NCBI GenBank assembly: GCA_001767455.1
Contig: MELC01000066.1
Span: 5,190-53,024, forward strand
DNA length: 47,835 bases
Origin: Acidobacteria bacterium RIFCSPLOWO2_12_FULL_66_21
GTDB lineage: Bacteria; Acidobacteriota; Vicinamibacteria; Vicinamibacterales; 2-12-FULL-66-21
Direction: 5' to 3'
Part shown: piece after piece, positions 46,915 to 47,835 of the stretch
Position numbering within the stretch: position 1 is the stretch's first letter
How the letters are laid out: every line of letters starts with the position of its first letter
Notes under the pieces: model-generated
The model's database searches: none
Told to the model about the DNA's origin: nothing
The model's input: the letters and a program-made list of their open reading frames with translations, nothing else
Program-made: the position numbers and the translations under genes

Positions 46915-46984
46915 GCCCGACGTCTCCGGCTCACCCGCGGCCGTTCACAATCACGCGGCCGTCGGGTGCAGCCGGGTGTTCGGC
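46915..46984 (+). other. Integron attC-like site 2
   Basis: The 70-bp site has ends GCCCGAC and GTTCGGC. Long inner arms (CCGGCT-CACCCG-CGGCCG against CGGCCGtCGGGTGcAGCCGG) pair with two single unpaired bases on one strand. The R' box differs from GTTRRRY at one position. The fold matches attC logic. Confidence 0.6.
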
Positions 46985-47001
46985 GTCCATGGGCCAGAAG
47001 C

Positions 47002-47400
47002 TCAGACCCAGTTTGCCGTCTTGAGCCCGGCGACCCGTCGGAAGTGCTTGGCATTATTGGTGACAAGCGTCACGCCCAGAGACAGGGCGTGGGCCGCGAT
47101 CAGCGTGTCAAACGTGCCTATAGGCTCTCCCCGTTTCGCCAGTGCCGTGGCCACGCGCCCGAACCGATCGGATGCTGCCTTGTCGAACGGCATTACCGCG
47201 ACCGTTGTCGCGAATGTGTCGATCAACCCATGGAGCTTGCGCGACCCTTTGGCCTCCGCGCCGAAGCGCAATTCCGCCAACGTGATCGAACTCAAGCACA
47301 GCTGCGATGGCCGATGCTCCAGAAGACGCGTTGCAACGGCTCCTTGCCCGCGCAAGGCCCAGCTCACGGTGTCCGTGTCGAGCATGTACTCGAGTGTCAC
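47002..47400 (-). CDS. vapC: VapC-family PIN toxin
   Basis: The product is 132 residues from a GTG at 47400 that overlaps the vapB stop (GTGA); an ATG at 47385 is an alternative. PIN motifs are MLDTDTVSWAL, ITLAELRFGAEAKG, GTFDTLIAAHAL and LVTNNAKHFRRVAGL, the usual VapC layout. It should act as an RNase, with typical VapC targets being tRNA. It sits in a cassette between two attC-like sites, in reverse orientation to the array. All acidic residues are intact. Confidence 0.92.
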   Translation of the reverse strand: MTLEYMLDTDTVSWALRGQGAVATRLLEHRPSQLCLSSITLAELRFGAEAKGSRKLHGLIDTFATTVAVMPFDKAASDRFGRVATALAKRGEPIGTFDTLIAAHALSLGVTLVTNNAKHFRRVAGLKTANWV

Positions 47401-47633
47401 AGCGGATTCCGCACGTCGAGGATCGCACGTTGCCCGGGCCGCGGGATGTCTTCCGGCCATGCGCCCAGGCACGCGCGGAATTCATCCGACCACTCGTCGG
47501 CAGGTTCGAGAATGACGCGACGGCCTTCGCGATGGACCAACACTTCTTGCTGAGCAGGGAAACGGCACTCCTTGGGAAGACGAACCGCCTGACTGCCCCC
47601 GTTCTGGAACACCTTCGCGCGAGAACTTTTCAT
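47397..47633 (-). CDS. vapB: VapB-family antitoxin (AbrB/MazE fold)
   Basis: The product is 78 residues. AKVFQNGGSQAVRLPKECRF is the SpoVT-AbrB DNA-binding motif of VapB. VLVHREGRRVILEPADEW follows, then a toxin-binding C-terminal tail. It represses its own promoter together with VapC and is translated first from a likely leaderless mRNA. The stop overlaps the toxin GTG by 4 nt. Confidence 0.92.
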   Translation of the reverse strand: MKSSRAKVFQNGGSQAVRLPKECRFPAQQEVLVHREGRRVILEPADEWSDEFRACLGAWPEDIPRPGQRAILDVRNPL

Positions 47634-47639
47634 TGACTA

Positions 47640-47668
47640 AGTATATATGTGCGTCTATACACAGTCAA
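47640..47668 (-). promoter_or_regulatory. vapBC promoter and likely operator
   Basis: On the minus strand TTGACT (47663-47668) and TATACT (47640-47645) are separated by 17 nt. The -10 ends 6 nt before the vapB ATG, so the mRNA should be leaderless. Arms GTATA and TATAC (47641-47660, plus strand), and TTGACT against AGTCAA near the start, give inverted repeats suited to VapBC autoregulation. Confidence 0.7.
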
Positions 47669-47683
47669 CGGCTCGCTTTGTCC

Positions 47684-47750
47684 GCCGAACGCCTGCCGAT
47701 AACCTGCGGGCGCCGAAGGCGACCGTCAGGTTCATCGGCTTGTTAGCGGC
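47684..47750 (+). other. Integron attC-like site 3
   Basis: The site spans GCCGAAC to GTTAGCGGC. Arms GCCGAT-AACCTG and CAGGTTcATCGGC pair with one unpaired base, and AAC faces GTT at the ends. R' begins GTTAG. A new cassette would start at 47743 and run off the window. Confidence 0.55.
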
Positions 47751-47835
47751 CCACGCGATCTGATCACGATTCGTCACGCGAGAAACTGGGTGCTCAGTCG
47801 CGCGTATCATCACGAGACCTCCAGGAGCCGAGGCC

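Larger units (their letters stand above)
46615..47835 (+). mobile_element. Integron-like cassette array, right end outside window
   Basis: Three attC-like hairpins at 46615-46686, 46915-46984 and 47684-47750 delimit two cassettes. Cassette A (46681-46978) carries a broken toxin-antitoxin unit in array orientation. Cassette B (46979-47742) carries vapBC in the opposite orientation with its own promoter. A third cassette starts after 47743 and has no complete frame here. No integrase lies in the window, so it could be an integrase-less attC cluster or the distal part of a chromosomal integron. Confidence 0.6.

Overview
The window looks like chromosomal DNA of a high-GC, Gram-negative, probably soil or sediment Acidobacteriota, most likely of the Vicinamibacteria type. 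This is inferred from gene style only: secreted carboxypeptidase-regulatory-like proteins, an Oar-type TonB-dependent receptor, several secreted PQQ-type beta-propeller proteins, TonB C-terminal proteins and a PEGA-domain kinase-like protein. No rRNA, tRNA or CRISPR array was seen.

Layout. 1-1340: a PIN-like gene running off the left edge, then a decayed junction where a short amidohydrolase fragment abuts a 3' fragment of DNA polymerase I. 1342-4644 (minus): a secreted adhesin-like protein, a small Cys-rich secreted protein, a small zinc-ribbon-like protein and a membrane-anchored DsbA-like oxidoreductase. 4805-9707 (plus): an amidohydrolase fused to a CYTH-like domain and three secreted or surface proteins. 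9713-16700: a TPR-like secreted protein, pcnB, a histidine kinase/response regulator/TonB receptor operon and a fatty acid desaturase. 16878-21907 (minus): the serine operon (DUF1015-serA-serC) and an M23 lipoprotein. 22221-27355 (plus): a five-gene cluster (IMDH/ICDH-like, HMG-CoA-lyase-like, family III CoA-transferase, LeuC-like, LeuD-like) that together could run a CoA-dependent citramalate route between acetyl-CoA plus pyruvate and 2-oxobutyrate. 27432-30418 (minus): a pseudokinase-PEGA protein and a TonB-like protein. 30651-35903 (plus): a polytopic membrane protein and a large Oar-like receptor. 35979-45373: four PQQ-propeller proteins, a Phd/VapC-type toxin-antitoxin pair, a TonB-like protein, an M20 peptidase and an AstE/AspA-type metallohydrolase. 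45464-47835: a DUF4386-like membrane protein, then an integron-like cassette array with three attC-like hairpins, a broken toxin-antitoxin pair and an intact vapBC pair.

Three window-wide patterns stand out. (1) Many transcription-unit-leading genes have a -10-like hexamer (TAnnnT) ending exactly 6 nt, or 7-8 nt, before the start codon, with no Shine-Dalgarno sequence, as expected of leaderless mRNAs; internal operon genes instead show AGGAG-like sites or ATGA overlaps. (2) Intergenic gaps repeatedly contain degenerate tandem repeats with a 7-bp period; in places these supply coding sequence, a start codon, a stop codon, a ribosome binding site or a terminator hairpin. (3) GC-rich palindromic repeats of one pattern occur in a gap near 22.05 kb and, in-frame, within the M20 peptidase gene.
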